Assembly: GCF_016598595.1 (NCBI RefSeq)
Contig: NZ_CP066788.1
Span: forward strand, 62,001-126,000
Reading direction: 5' to 3'
Length of the DNA: 64,000 nt
Source: Martelella lutilitoris
GTDB taxonomy: Bacteria; Pseudomonadota; Alphaproteobacteria; Rhizobiales; Rhizobiaceae
The translations under genes were made by a program, and so were the position numbers. The first letter of the stretch is position 1. Each line of letters begins with the position of its first letter. This document shows, piece after piece, positions 27,625-36,772 of this stretch. The notes below the pieces were generated by a model. That model did not search any database, was not told the origin of the DNA, and worked only from the letters and a program-made list of their open reading frames with translations.

Positions 27625-29262
27625 TTATGCCTGACGCAACTCCAGCGGCGCATTCCAGGGGAGAAGCTTTTCGTAGTCGACGGTTCCGCGATTGCGGCTG
27701 ATCTCGTCGAATATCCATTTCAGGTAGGGTTCGACCCTGACCCTGTTCAGCTTGCAGGTCTCGACGATCGAGGACAGGATTGCCCATGCCTCGAAACCTT
27801 CATCGCTGCCGACGAAGAGGGCATTCTTTGCGAGCAGCTTCGTCGGTTTGAACAGGCGTTCGACAGCGTTCGTATCGAGATCGATACGCCCGTCATCAAC
27901 GAACATGGTCAGGCCTGCCCAATGATTGAGGACATAGTGGATGGCCTTGCGCATGCCGTTGTTGACGACATGGATTTCAGCGAGCTCGATGAGCCTGCAT
28001 CGCAGCCGGTCGAGTATCGGTTGTGACAGTTTTCGTCTCACCGACCGTCGATGATCGGGCGGTTTGCCATTGATCTTGCCCTCGACGGCGTAAAGTTCGG
28101 CGATGATCTGGATGATGTCATCAGCATCCGGCGTCTTGTTAGCATCAAACTCGTCGGTGAACTTGCGCCGTGCATGGCTCCAGCATTTCGGCGACTTGAT
28201 GCCCGCAACACAGGTGCCCGGCGTTCCGAGCCGTCCATAGCCGGAATAGGCATCCGTCTGCACGATGGCGGTCATGCCTGAGAGAATTTCATGAATGCGT
28301 TTCATCGATCGCGTCGGGCCGACATAGTAGATGACCAGCGGCGGACGGTTGCCGCCGAAGGAGCGGTCGTCACGATGAAGGGCGTACAGGTAAACCTGGC
28401 GGGTTCTGCCCCGACCCGGATCGAGCTCCTTCATGGGGCTCTCGTCCATGAACAGCCGCCAGCTTTCGGACCGTGCTTCGCTCTCGATCCGTTGCCACAT
28501 GGGAAGGAGAGCGCCGAGTGCCACCGCCGTTGCCCAGCGCATCAGCGTGGAACGCGGATAACTTATGCCACAAGCCTCGAAAAGCCGCTCCTGCCTGTAC
28601 CAGGGGAGATAGCAGTCAAACCGCATGGCGATCGAATGCGCCAGAAGGCCATTGCTGAAGGTGGTTCCTCTGATCAGCGCGGGTTCAAAGGGCGTGCCGA
28701 CCATCTTGCCCTGAAGGCAACGATATTTCGGGTATTTGCGAACAGCGATATAGAATTGCGCGGGAATTAACTCCGGCGTCTCCTTGATGTCGTAGTCGCG
28801 GATTGTTCCGCCGCAACCGCAGGGACAGAGGCCATCCTTGGTACCCATGTAGAATTCGCGCCGTTCAAGATGGGGCGGCCATACGCGCGTGCCGCGCCCG
28901 GACTGGTTTCGCGGCTTCGCCTCCGAGGTCGTCGTGCCTTCGGCAGGTTTGCCCTCTCCAGTCTCTGGCTGACCATAGGAACCCGTGCCGGACTTGTCTC
29001 TATCTTTGCCTTTCTGGGGATTGGTATCGGCGCTCGGGCCGAATTTCATCTTGTTGAGCTTGGCAATCTGCCCGCCAAGCCTTTTGATCTCAACCTCGAG
29101 CACACGTATTGTCGCCGTCAGCTTCTGGTTTTCGGCCTGCAGATCGTCATTGTCGGAGATCACGGTGCGCCAAAGCTCGTCGAGCCGGTGAGCGATCAAA
29201 GCCCCGTCGGCAACGGCAGCATCCAGAATATCCTGCTTTATGTTTTCGATCGTATCGAGCAT
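27625..29262 (-). CDS. tnpC: IS66 transposase TnpC
   Basis: DDE transposase of the IS66 family, 545 residues from the ATG at 29262 (an ATG at 29286 is also possible). In order: N-terminal coiled coil (LQAENQKLTATIRVLEVEIK), linker, zinc-finger-like CPCGCGG, the core with DESPMKELDPG and VQTDAYSGYGRLG, CWSHARRKFTDEF, and the end segment RIDLDTNAVERLFKPTKLLA with the catalytic Glu, then KNALFVGSDEG. It appears complete. Its usual partners tnpA and tnpB are not upstream but about 12 kb away at the other end of the element. Confidence 0.93.
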   Translation of the reverse strand: MLDTIENIKQDILDAAVADGALIAHRLDELWRTVISDNDDLQAENQKLTATIRVLEVEIKRLGGQIAKLNKMKFGPSADTNPQKGKDRDKSGTGSYGQPETGEGKPAEGTTTSEAKPRNQSGRGTRVWPPHLERREFYMGTKDGLCPCGCGGTIRDYDIKETPELIPAQFYIAVRKYPKYRCLQGKMVGTPFEPALIRGTTFSNGLLAHSIAMRFDCYLPWYRQERLFEACGISYPRSTLMRWATAVALGALLPMWQRIESEARSESWRLFMDESPMKELDPGRGRTRQVYLYALHRDDRSFGGNRPPLVIYYVGPTRSMKRIHEILSGMTAIVQTDAYSGYGRLGTPGTCVAGIKSPKCWSHARRKFTDEFDANKTPDADDIIQIIAELYAVEGKINGKPPDHRRSVRRKLSQPILDRLRCRLIELAEIHVVNNGMRKAIHYVLNHWAGLTMFVDDGRIDLDTNAVERLFKPTKLLAKNALFVGSDEGFEAWAILSSIVETCKLNRVRVEPYLKWIFDEISRNRGTVDYEKLLPWNAPLELRQA

Positions 29263-30424
29263 GGCGCCATGCACGACAAAGAGCACGTCCGATCGCGGCG
29301 TTCAGACAAGGTCCATTCGTTCACGCGCACCCAATGGTGGCGTGTAACTTGACTTCTTCCGTGATGCGTGGGATGAGAAGACCAATCGTGGCACACGATT
29401 TATATGGGGTCTGGAGGACGGCAATCCTCCGGGCCTCAGTCTTTTTCAGCCCTGATGCTCAAGTCAGCGCATTTCAACTCCCGTATTTCTCATGCCCCTC
29501 CGCCATCAATACCGATCGGCGAAGCAGATGTTTGACGACTGATTCGCAGTCTTTCTATCGCCTGCGATTCACCTCGACAAGTCATGCGATTAATAATTTT
29601 GCTGTTAATTTGAACGATGAACTGCAACGAATTTCAAATTCCTGATTTATACATTCTTTTTTCGCATTATATACACGCGCTTTTCTTTTATTTTTCGCAT
29701 TTGTTTTTCCAGATTTTCGCATTCCCGATTTCATCACCACTCTCAGGGTTGTATCCCGTCCGCAATCGGACAAAGGGCTGAGGTGACAGGCGATCCGAGC
29801 TAACAGTGTCGTATTCGTCTTGCTGGCTTCCGTTCGGGACAGGCAGAGTCTCGCATTGGCAGAACGGCAGACTTTTGCATAATTTTCGCATGCATCAGAG
29901 AAACCGCGTTTCATTTTTCGCATTTGCGCGGGGAAGCCGCGTTTCATTTTTCGCATCATCTCACGTGGTGCTAGGCCGTCAGAAACATTCGTGGCGCCGC
30001 AGCTTCTTCGCATGGGCCCTGCCTGCCAGACCTGACTGCTGGCGGCGCCTCGGGAAAGCGGAGCAGAACGATACGCCCCGATAGAGGCCAGTCCCCCAGG
30101 CGCGCTGAAGACCTGCGTCTGAAGCATTCGCGGTTCGAGACGTCTGAACATCGAAAAATCCGGACTTGTCAGGGGCTTGTCATCACGGAAATTTTGGACT
30201 GTGCAAATGTCTGCCCGAACAAGCCGAGCCGCTTCAGTGTGATTGCTGCAGATGCGCCTCCCGACAAGACGGATGGCGGTTGTCCGTCCGGCTGCGCACA
30301 AACACAGATGCACAGTGCGTTTTCTAAAGAGTTCTATGAAAGCAATCAATGGTTGATCGCGGTGATCGACTCTGGTCTATATTCGGTTCGGTTAACTTAG
30401 GTCAGTTGTGTCGAGGGGATGGCA
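29263..30424. other. About 1.1-kb non-coding, AT-rich region upstream of passenger genes
   Basis: No convincing gene. It contains repeated TTTTCGCAT words (about 29659, 29695, 29714, 29883, 29917, 29950), including two exact copies of a 20-bp sequence. Low GC and repeats suggest a foreign, silenced or regulated promoter region for the acyltransferase-RTX operon. The end (30413-30418, GAGGGG) is the ribosome site of the next gene. Confidence 0.5.
29904..29956 (+). repeat. Two direct copies of a 20-bp sequence
   Basis: CCGCGTTTCATTTTTCGCAT at 29904-29923 and 29937-29956, 33 bases apart start to start (about three helical turns), upstream of the RTX operon. The spacing is suitable for a regulator binding on one face of DNA. 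Confidence 0.6.
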
Positions 30425-30850
30425 ATGGAGAATCAGGCGACAAACAATACGAACAGCGATCCCGTCGCCGGAAAATCGGTGGCAGAGATCTTCGGTGAGA
30501 TCGTCTGGCTGATGAGCCAGGATGCCGCTTGCCGTGACCTGACTTTGAAAGAACTCGAATGGCTGGTTATGCCGGCGATTCTGCTCAGGCAGTTCCACAT
30601 CACCTACGCCCCGGTTCAGGGCAATGCACATGGTGATGCCGGGCACGGCGAGAGCCACGCTGCCGGAGAAAGTCCGTTGCAGCCCGTTGCCGTCGAAATC
30701 TTTGCGCTCTGTTCGGAAGCCGTCGCCGATGCGATCGATGCTGCAAAGCCAGGTGCGCCTCGGTTGGGCATTCAGGACTGGCGCAGCGGGTCGAACAGGA
30801 AGACCGTCATCAAGGCTAACATTGTCGGTGCGGCGGGGAAGCAGTCATGA
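30425..30850 (+). CDS. HlyC/RtxC-like toxin-activating acyltransferase, variant
   Basis: Predicted lysine acyltransferase that would acylate the RTX protein before export; 141 residues, shorter than HlyC (about 170). The segment FGEIVWLMSQ and LEWLVMPAILLRQFHITYA aligns with the HlyC core, and GIQDWRSGSNRKTVI with the HlyC E-D-W-T-S-G-D segment, so the catalytic Asp is kept. The catalytic His of HlyC (S-P-x-H-R) is replaced by Cys (DAACRD). The middle is an unusual His/Gly/Ala-rich stretch (GNAHGDAGHGESHAAGE). The ATG at 30425 suits the GAGGGG ribosome site better than 30419. The stop overlaps the next start. Confidence 0.65.
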   Translation: MENQATNNTNSDPVAGKSVAEIFGEIVWLMSQDAACRDLTLKELEWLVMPAILLRQFHITYAPVQGNAHGDAGHGESHAAGESPLQPVAVEIFALCSEAVADAIDAAKPGAPRLGIQDWRSGSNRKTVIKANIVGAAGKQS

Positions 30851-31653
30851 AATATACGAAAGAAAATCAATCAGCGACGCCGATCCGCCAATCAACAGGA
30901 CCGGCCTGGTTTTGCCTCGCTTTTCTGGCGGTTGTTGCATTCGCAGATACCGCTCCGGCTGAGGATACACCCCTCGATTGTTCAGTCTACCGTCAGGGCC
31001 GGCTGAAAACCGTGGATATCGCGATTGCCAGGCCGGAGTACTGGGAAGACCGGACGGCCTATGACATGGTGAGCGTGCGTTACCGGCCGGAATATAATCC
31101 GGCGCCCTGGCTGCCGAGCGGCAGCCCGGACGACCCGACCAGATGGACGCTTCTCGCAGAAATCAACTATGAAACCGGCCAGCCGGTGACCCGCAAGGAA
31201 AGAGATGAAACCCATTCCTGGACCAGGCCAAGCTTTCGCATGCTGCTGGATGGTCGGCCCCTTCCTCCGGCCAGAACGCTTGATATTCTGGCCGGGCGAT
31301 CGATTGCGGACAGGGATCCCGGACATGTTGAAAACGGGACATTTGTCTACACGCCGGGACCGTTCGAGCGCACCGGCGAAGATTTTCATGGCTTTGAACG
31401 AATAAATGTCCTGAATGTTCAGGGTATCAGGACCAGAAAAAATGATTTCTATATATTGAAAGATGAACAGGCTGGCGCAGTCAATTCCGTTTTGAAATGC
31501 GGGAAAGTCGATGCTTACCCGAACTCTCAATGTTCTCTCTATATGAATTCTGGTTTACTTAATCAGACAATTGATTTTGATCGAGATAAAATGACAGAGA
31601 TTACCCGTATAATTCACCACGCTCGCAACTACACCCTTTGTCTGACGGAATAG
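30847..31653 (+). CDS. Hypothetical exported or membrane-anchored protein of RTX locus
   Basis: 268 residues. A hydrophobic segment (AWFCLAFLAVVAFADTAPAE) near residues 20-38 is a signal peptide or anchor after a polar N-terminus. The mature part has four Cys residues, FVYTPGPFERTGEDFHGF and a late CSLYMNSG, with no family I recognise. The start overlaps the acyltransferase stop (ATGA) and the stop lies 10 bases before the RTX gene, so it is made with the secreted protein. It could be an accessory or self-protection protein; this is inferred from position only. Confidence 0.6.
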   Translation: MKYTKENQSATPIRQSTGPAWFCLAFLAVVAFADTAPAEDTPLDCSVYRQGRLKTVDIAIARPEYWEDRTAYDMVSVRYRPEYNPAPWLPSGSPDDPTRWTLLAEINYETGQPVTRKERDETHSWTRPSFRMLLDGRPLPPARTLDILAGRSIADRDPGHVENGTFVYTPGPFERTGEDFHGFERINVLNVQGIRTRKNDFYILKDEQAGAVNSVLKCGKVDAYPNSQCSLYMNSGLLNQTIDFDRDKMTEITRIIHHARNYTLCLTE

Positions 31654-31663
31654 GAACCTCGCC

Positions 31664-34600
31664 ATGCCACGACTGAGTGTTTCACAGCTGACTGAACTCA
31701 GGGCTTATGCCGATGCGTCCGACCGCGTTGGTTATTATACCTATCTTGAAGACCATGGATTCAGCTATGCCGGGCTTGCGCTTGGCGTTGTCGAGCAGGA
31801 CACGGTTTCGGGACGTTTCGCCGTTGCTTTCATGACGCAACGGGCAACGGAGCTGGGCATAACACTGACATCGGATCTCATCGAAGCGATCGGCGTCGAT
31901 CTGATGAACGCCGATCTTGACGCAAGAGAGGCGTCTGGCGGTGAAGTTCTTAAATATGATGTGATTTGGCGTTACCATACGCAAACATTCGAGTTTCACG
32001 GACTCGACGCCGATGCATGGACGGCGAACAGCCTTCTCCAGGTTTCGGGCGAGCTTGCATTTTACGCCCCTTCAACGGCTCGAACGATAACATGGACAGG
32101 CCTTCGGGATGGCGGCAGTTTCGTGCAATTTGTGGAAGCCATCGACATGCTTGGAGCTTATCCGATCAACGCGGAAGCACGCGAATGGGTCGGACGGGTC
32201 AAGCAGATCTTGTCCGAAAAGGGCGATTATATTCTGACAGGGCAGGAAGTCGATCCTCTCGAGAAGGCGGCTGTGGAACTGCTGAAGCATATCGATGGAC
32301 GCATTGATGCGGCTATTGGTCAGGCGCGTTTCGGAAATTATTGCTTCCCCGCCGACACGACCATTCTGGTGAGTACAACAAAGACCGAGCGTATCGCCGA
32401 TCTTCGTGTCGGCGATACGGTTCTTGCATTCGATGCCGCTGCGGAAATGGGGCGCGGCGCCTTGGTGGAAAAGCGGGTCGTCAGGCTCTACCGCAACACA
32501 ACGACAGAATGGCTGAAACTCTCCTGGATGGAGAACGGCGAGCCGCGTGAACTGGTGGTGACGCCGGGGCACCGGTTCCTGACCGAGACGGGCGCCTTCG
32601 AAAAGATCGGCGACATGCTGGAAAATGGCCGGGCGCGGATCGTGCTTGCCTCCGGCGTGGTGGTCGAGGCGACGGCGGAGAAGATCGTCTATTCGCAAGA
32701 GACTGCCGGTCTTTTCGAACGCGCCCGGACTTATGGCGTATCAAGCGGCAACGCGGCGCTGGCGCCGGTGGAACAGGACGCCTGGCAGAGCTATAATTTC
32801 GAGGTCGAGGATCTGCACACCTACGTGGCGGAAGGCGTGCGCGTCCATAATGACAGCCAGGTCTATATCGATACGGCGGGCGCCATCGGCCAGGCCTTCG
32901 GCACGCAGCTTGGCCAGATGCTGACGGAAGGCGAAAGCCAGTTCGTGCAGCTCGCCGCCGGCACGGCGCTTGGCGTGGTGACCCGCAACCTTGCCGAGAT
33001 CATAGAGGATGCCGGCTACCATGCCTTCACGGGCAACCAGATGAATTTCGGCGCATCGCTGAGCCAGGCCGTGCGCCAGCTTGACGATATCGGCGTCGAT
33101 TTCGCCAATGCCGCGATCGGCACGGCCTCGTCCTTCCTGATGGCCGAACTGGGCGAAAGCCTGGGGCTCGATGGCTTCGGCGCATCGCTTTTCAACGTTT
33201 CGGCAAGCGCCTATACCGGCAGTGTTCTCAACCAGGCACTTTCGAATATTGCCGCCGGCAGGACCATCCTGCAGGGCGCGGATTTCACCAATGCGCTTTC
33301 GGTGCTGCCCGGCACGGTCGGGACGTTCTTCGGCTCATCTCTGGCACAACAGGTCCTGCCTGCGGAAACCGTTGCCGGAACGATCGGCGGTTCGCTGGGT
33401 TCTGTTGCCGGGTCCGCGCTGGGATCGAGTTTCGTCGGCTCGGTGTTCGGCAGCGCAACCAGTGTGCTCGGCAATTTCCTGCTGCCCGGAATCGGCAGCT
33501 TTTTCGGTTCTATTATCGGTACCTTTCTCGGTGATCTTTTCGCCGACGAGCCGGATCCGCATGCGGCCATCGATTTGTTCATGCGCACCGGCCTTTCCGC
33601 TGATCGTGGCGGACTCCTCGAGGTTGTCGCCCAATGGAAATCCGTCGACGGATTTCCCCACGATGCAACGACGGCCTGGGCCGAAGCCGTCCACAATCTC
33701 AGCCTTGAATATGTCAGAACGGTAGGCGGATTTGACTACGCGAATGCCAAGGTCTCCGGACTGGAGATTTCGCAGGAGGCGATCGACCAGTTTGGGTTGT
33801 CTCCAAACGAACTCGTGCGCGTTCTCCAGCAGATGAATATTACCGTCGATGGTTCTGACAACCTGCATTATTTCGTCAACGGGATCGAAGTGGGCAGCGC
33901 GGAACGGATGGTCGACGGCGCCATTGCCGGCTTTATCAAAGATGCGCAGGTCATCGGCGGCGACCTTCTTTTGCAGCGCGCTGCCGCCAATTCCGCCGCA
34001 AGCGACACGGCGACGCTTTCCGGCGATATGGCCGTCGCGGAACAGTATGCGAAATATCTCAACAGCCGCGATGCCATCAATGCGCTGATCGTCGCCCAGC
34101 CCGATTCTGTGTTTGCCGCCAGTTGGGCGATAACGCTGGCCCAGGCCAATGATCTCGGCCTTTCGCGTACGAATGTGACTGACTTCCACGGGGGACTTGG
34201 CGGTTTTCTGGCCTCGCTTGCCCACGCAGGGGTCAGCGTCACGCCGGATGACGTTTCGATTTGGCGCGACAATGCAACGGGCATGGCGAAGATCGACATA
34301 CGCGTCGATGCGGATTTCCAGATGCCCGGGATCGTGGATGTGTTTGCCGATACCGTTCAGGTCGTTGACGAAAACGGCGGCCGGGTGCTGCGGCTCGGAT
34401 TCTGGAATGCGATGTCCGGTGTTGGCTACAATGACGTTACCGGACAGCAATGGGTTAATGGTGTTGCCGAAATTACCGGACAAACTGCTGGTCGTGATCT
34501 CTGGATCGCCGGTGATAATGCCAATCACCGTTTTGTCGATTCCGGGACGCGCTACATTGGCGTCGGCGATGCCGAAATCATCAGCAGTGACGATATTCTT

Positions 34601-36715
34601 GTTGGCGGCGCTGGTGCCGATCAGCTTGACGGCGCGGAAGGCTGGGACTGGATTGTTGGCGGTGGCGGTAACGACGTGCTCAACGGCGGCAGCGAGGCCG
34701 ACACGCTTCTGGGCGGTGACGGCAATGATATCCTCAATGGCGGTTTCGATCTGGATTATCTTGAGGGTGGTGCTGGCGCGGACATACTAAATGGCGGCGA
34801 CTATGGACTGGACTGGGACACGGCTGGCTATGCCGGTTCGAATGCAGCGGTGAACATAAACCTTTCGGCGCATACAGCCTATGGCGGCCACGCAGACGGC
34901 GACCAGTTGAACGGAATTCTCAATCTCGTCGGCTCGGACTATGACGACCATCTCACCGGCAACGAATACAGAAATGTTCTGGAAGGCGGGGCTGGTGCCG
35001 ACGTTCTCGATGGCGGCTGGAATACCGCTTCGGATATCTATGATTTCGCCTCCTATTTCCGCTCGAGTGAAGGTGTGACCGCGTCGCTTGCCGATCGAAG
35101 CGTCAATACGGGCGACGCTGCAGGCGATGTCTATATCAATATTCGCGCACTGGAGGGTTCCGCCTTCGGCGATATTCTGATCGGTGACGCAAACGACAAC
35201 CCACTGTGGGGCCACGGCGGAGACGACGTGCTCATCGTCGGCGAAGGTGCCGATCTGGCCTATGGAGGGTTCGGTTTTGACGTGATGAGCTACAGGACAC
35301 TGAACTACGGGATCGTTCTCAATCTTCAGGACTGGAATTCTAGCAGCGCTGTCGTCGTTGATGACGGCGCGTTAGGTGTCGAAGCTTTCGAGGGAACAGG
35401 CTTTAATGATACGCTCATCGGCCGGAACACATCGGCGGAGCCTTCCGGTGCTTCGGAAAACGATGTCCTATATGGTCTGGCAGGAAACGACGCCCTCCTC
35501 GGCAATGCCGGCAGCGACCTTCTCGATGGCGGGAAAGGCAACGACATGCTTTACGGGGGAGCAAACGACGACAATCTCTACGGCGGCTTCGGCAATGATC
35601 ATGTTTTCGGCGAAGACGGAAATGACCGGATATTTGTGGAAGCGGAAGACGGCGCGGATGAGATCGACGGCGGCGGCGGCAGTGACCATCTTTATCTGAG
35701 CCGTGCCGGTTACGACGTTGCGTTCACATTTTCGCTCGCAAACCCATCCGTCAAACAATATCTCGCTGATGGCACGACAATCGTCAATATTGAAAGCCTC
35801 GAATATCATGGCGGCAATCTCGTCGATACTGTCGAGGGCGGGACTGGCGACGATACCATTTACGGCTATGGCGCAGATGACATCCTGAAAGGCGCATCGG
35901 GCAACGACGGCCTCTATGGCGGTGCTGGCAATGACAGGCTTTACGGCGGTTCGGGCAATGACTGGCTCGATGGCGGGGCGAGCGCGAACGGCGGCTGGAA
36001 CGACCTTTACGGCGAGGACGGCGACGACACCTACAATATCGCCAGCTGGACGGGCAACACCTATATCGATGAACAGGGCCATTCCGGCAATGACCGGGTT
36101 CTGTTCCGGGATCTGGAGCTGTGGGCGATATCGGTTGAGTGGGATGCGGGCTATACGCATCTTGAGGTCAGCGACGGCACCGGCAGCATGACCCATATCC
36201 ATAGTCCTTCTGCCTTCGAGAGCTTTGCGTTCGAGCGTGCCGACCGTGTCTTTGGCGGGTTGCTTGCGGGTGGGCCCGGGGCATCAAACGATGTCTTCCA
36301 TGGCGGCGGCAGCGATGACCTTGCCTATGGCGGCGATGGCAATGACGAGATTTACGGCCAGGCTGGCGATGATCTGATTGTCAGCGACGGCGGCAACGAC
36401 GGCCTCTATGGCGGTGCTGGCAATGACAGGCTTTACGGCGGTTCGGGCAATGACTGGCTCGATGGCGGGAGCGGTGATGATGTGTTCGTCTTCGAGGAGA
36501 GCTTTGGGCAGGACAGAATAGGCAGCTTCGAATATAGCCGAGATCACATAGACCTCTCTTCTGTCGGCGCAATTTCCGACTGGAACGACCTGCTGGATCA
36601 CCATCTTTATGAGGTGGATGGGAATGCCGTGATTGATGATGGTGCGGGCAACACGATCACGTTCGATGGACTGCACAAGGCCGCCTTGACCGACAGTGAC
36701 TTCATCTTTGCTTAG
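31664..36715 (+). CDS. Large RTX calcium-binding secreted protein with internal Hint domain
   Basis: 1683 residues, type I secretion substrate. 1-226: unrecognised domain. 227-396: Hint (intein-like) domain, beginning Cys227-FPADTTI, with VVTPGHRFLT and ending VRVHND (His395-Asn396). About 545-632: Gly/Ala/Ser-rich hydrophobic zipper (GSLGSVAGSALGSSFVGSVF), possible membrane-insertion segment. About 980-1610: several blocks of RTX nonapeptides (GGDGNDILNGG type). C-terminus: DVFVFEESFGQDRIGSFEYS...DSDFIFA, a T1SS signal with serralysin-like cap. Followed by the ABC exporter and fusion protein. Likely adhesin or toxin; the target is unknown. Confidence 0.88.
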   Translation: MPRLSVSQLTELRAYADASDRVGYYTYLEDHGFSYAGLALGVVEQDTVSGRFAVAFMTQRATELGITLTSDLIEAIGVDLMNADLDAREASGGEVLKYDVIWRYHTQTFEFHGLDADAWTANSLLQVSGELAFYAPSTARTITWTGLRDGGSFVQFVEAIDMLGAYPINAEAREWVGRVKQILSEKGDYILTGQEVDPLEKAAVELLKHIDGRIDAAIGQARFGNYCFPADTTILVSTTKTERIADLRVGDTVLAFDAAAEMGRGALVEKRVVRLYRNTTTEWLKLSWMENGEPRELVVTPGHRFLTETGAFEKIGDMLENGRARIVLASGVVVEATAEKIVYSQETAGLFERARTYGVSSGNAALAPVEQDAWQSYNFEVEDLHTYVAEGVRVHNDSQVYIDTAGAIGQAFGTQLGQMLTEGESQFVQLAAGTALGVVTRNLAEIIEDAGYHAFTGNQMNFGASLSQAVRQLDDIGVDFANAAIGTASSFLMAELGESLGLDGFGASLFNVSASAYTGSVLNQALSNIAAGRTILQGADFTNALSVLPGTVGTFFGSSLAQQVLPAETVAGTIGGSLGSVAGSALGSSFVGSVFGSATSVLGNFLLPGIGSFFGSIIGTFLGDLFADEPDPHAAIDLFMRTGLSADRGGLLEVVAQWKSVDGFPHDATTAWAEAVHNLSLEYVRTVGGFDYANAKVSGLEISQEAIDQFGLSPNELVRVLQQMNITVDGSDNLHYFVNGIEVGSAERMVDGAIAGFIKDAQVIGGDLLLQRAAANSAASDTATLSGDMAVAEQYAKYLNSRDAINALIVAQPDSVFAASWAITLAQANDLGLSRTNVTDFHGGLGGFLASLAHAGVSVTPDDVSIWRDNATGMAKIDIRVDADFQMPGIVDVFADTVQVVDENGGRVLRLGFWNAMSGVGYNDVTGQQWVNGVAEITGQTAGRDLWIAGDNANHRFVDSGTRYIGVGDAEIISSDDILVGGAGADQLDGAEGWDWIVGGGGNDVLNGGSEADTLLGGDGNDILNGGFDLDYLEGGAGADILNGGDYGLDWDTAGYAGSNAAVNINLSAHTAYGGHADGDQLNGILNLVGSDYDDHLTGNEYRNVLEGGAGADVLDGGWNTASDIYDFASYFRSSEGVTASLADRSVNTGDAAGDVYINIRALEGSAFGDILIGDANDNPLWGHGGDDVLIVGEGADLAYGGFGFDVMSYRTLNYGIVLNLQDWNSSSAVVVDDGALGVEAFEGTGFNDTLIGRNTSAEPSGASENDVLYGLAGNDALLGNAGSDLLDGGKGNDMLYGGANDDNLYGGFGNDHVFGEDGNDRIFVEAEDGADEIDGGGGSDHLYLSRAGYDVAFTFSLANPSVKQYLADGTTIVNIESLEYHGGNLVDTVEGGTGDDTIYGYGADDILKGASGNDGLYGGAGNDRLYGGSGNDWLDGGASANGGWNDLYGEDGDDTYNIASWTGNTYIDEQGHSGNDRVLFRDLELWAISVEWDAGYTHLEVSDGTGSMTHIHSPSAFESFAFERADRVFGGLLAGGPGASNDVFHGGGSDDLAYGGDGNDEIYGQAGDDLIVSDGGNDGLYGGAGNDRLYGGSGNDWLDGGSGDDVFVFEESFGQDRIGSFEYSRDHIDLSSVGAISDWNDLLDHHLYEVDGNAVIDDGAGNTITFDGLHKAALTDSDFIFA
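35900..35977 (+). repeat. 78-bp exact repeat within RTX gene, copy 1
   Basis: Identical to 36392-36469. It encodes GNDGLYGGAGNDRLYGGSGN plus DWLDGG. The identity of synonymous positions indicates recent duplication or conversion. Confidence 0.8.
36392..36469 (+). repeat. 78-bp exact repeat within RTX gene, copy 2
   Basis: Second copy of the sequence at 35900-35977, 492 bp downstream. Confidence 0.8.
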
Positions 36716-36772
36716 CTCAGGTGGGGCTGTCATGGGGGGCAGGAAAGTTACTCTTTTCAGCGCGGCTGGAGC

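Noticed and set aside
29582..30349. 255-codon minus-strand frame with repeated MRKMKRGF
   Set aside because: The apparent peptide repeats are only the translation of the TTTTCGCAT DNA repeats; composition is not protein-like.
31664..36715. Interpretation of the Hint region as a splicing intein
   Set aside because: The residue after His-Asn is Asp rather than Cys, Ser or Thr, so ligation of flanking parts is not supported; cleavage only is proposed.
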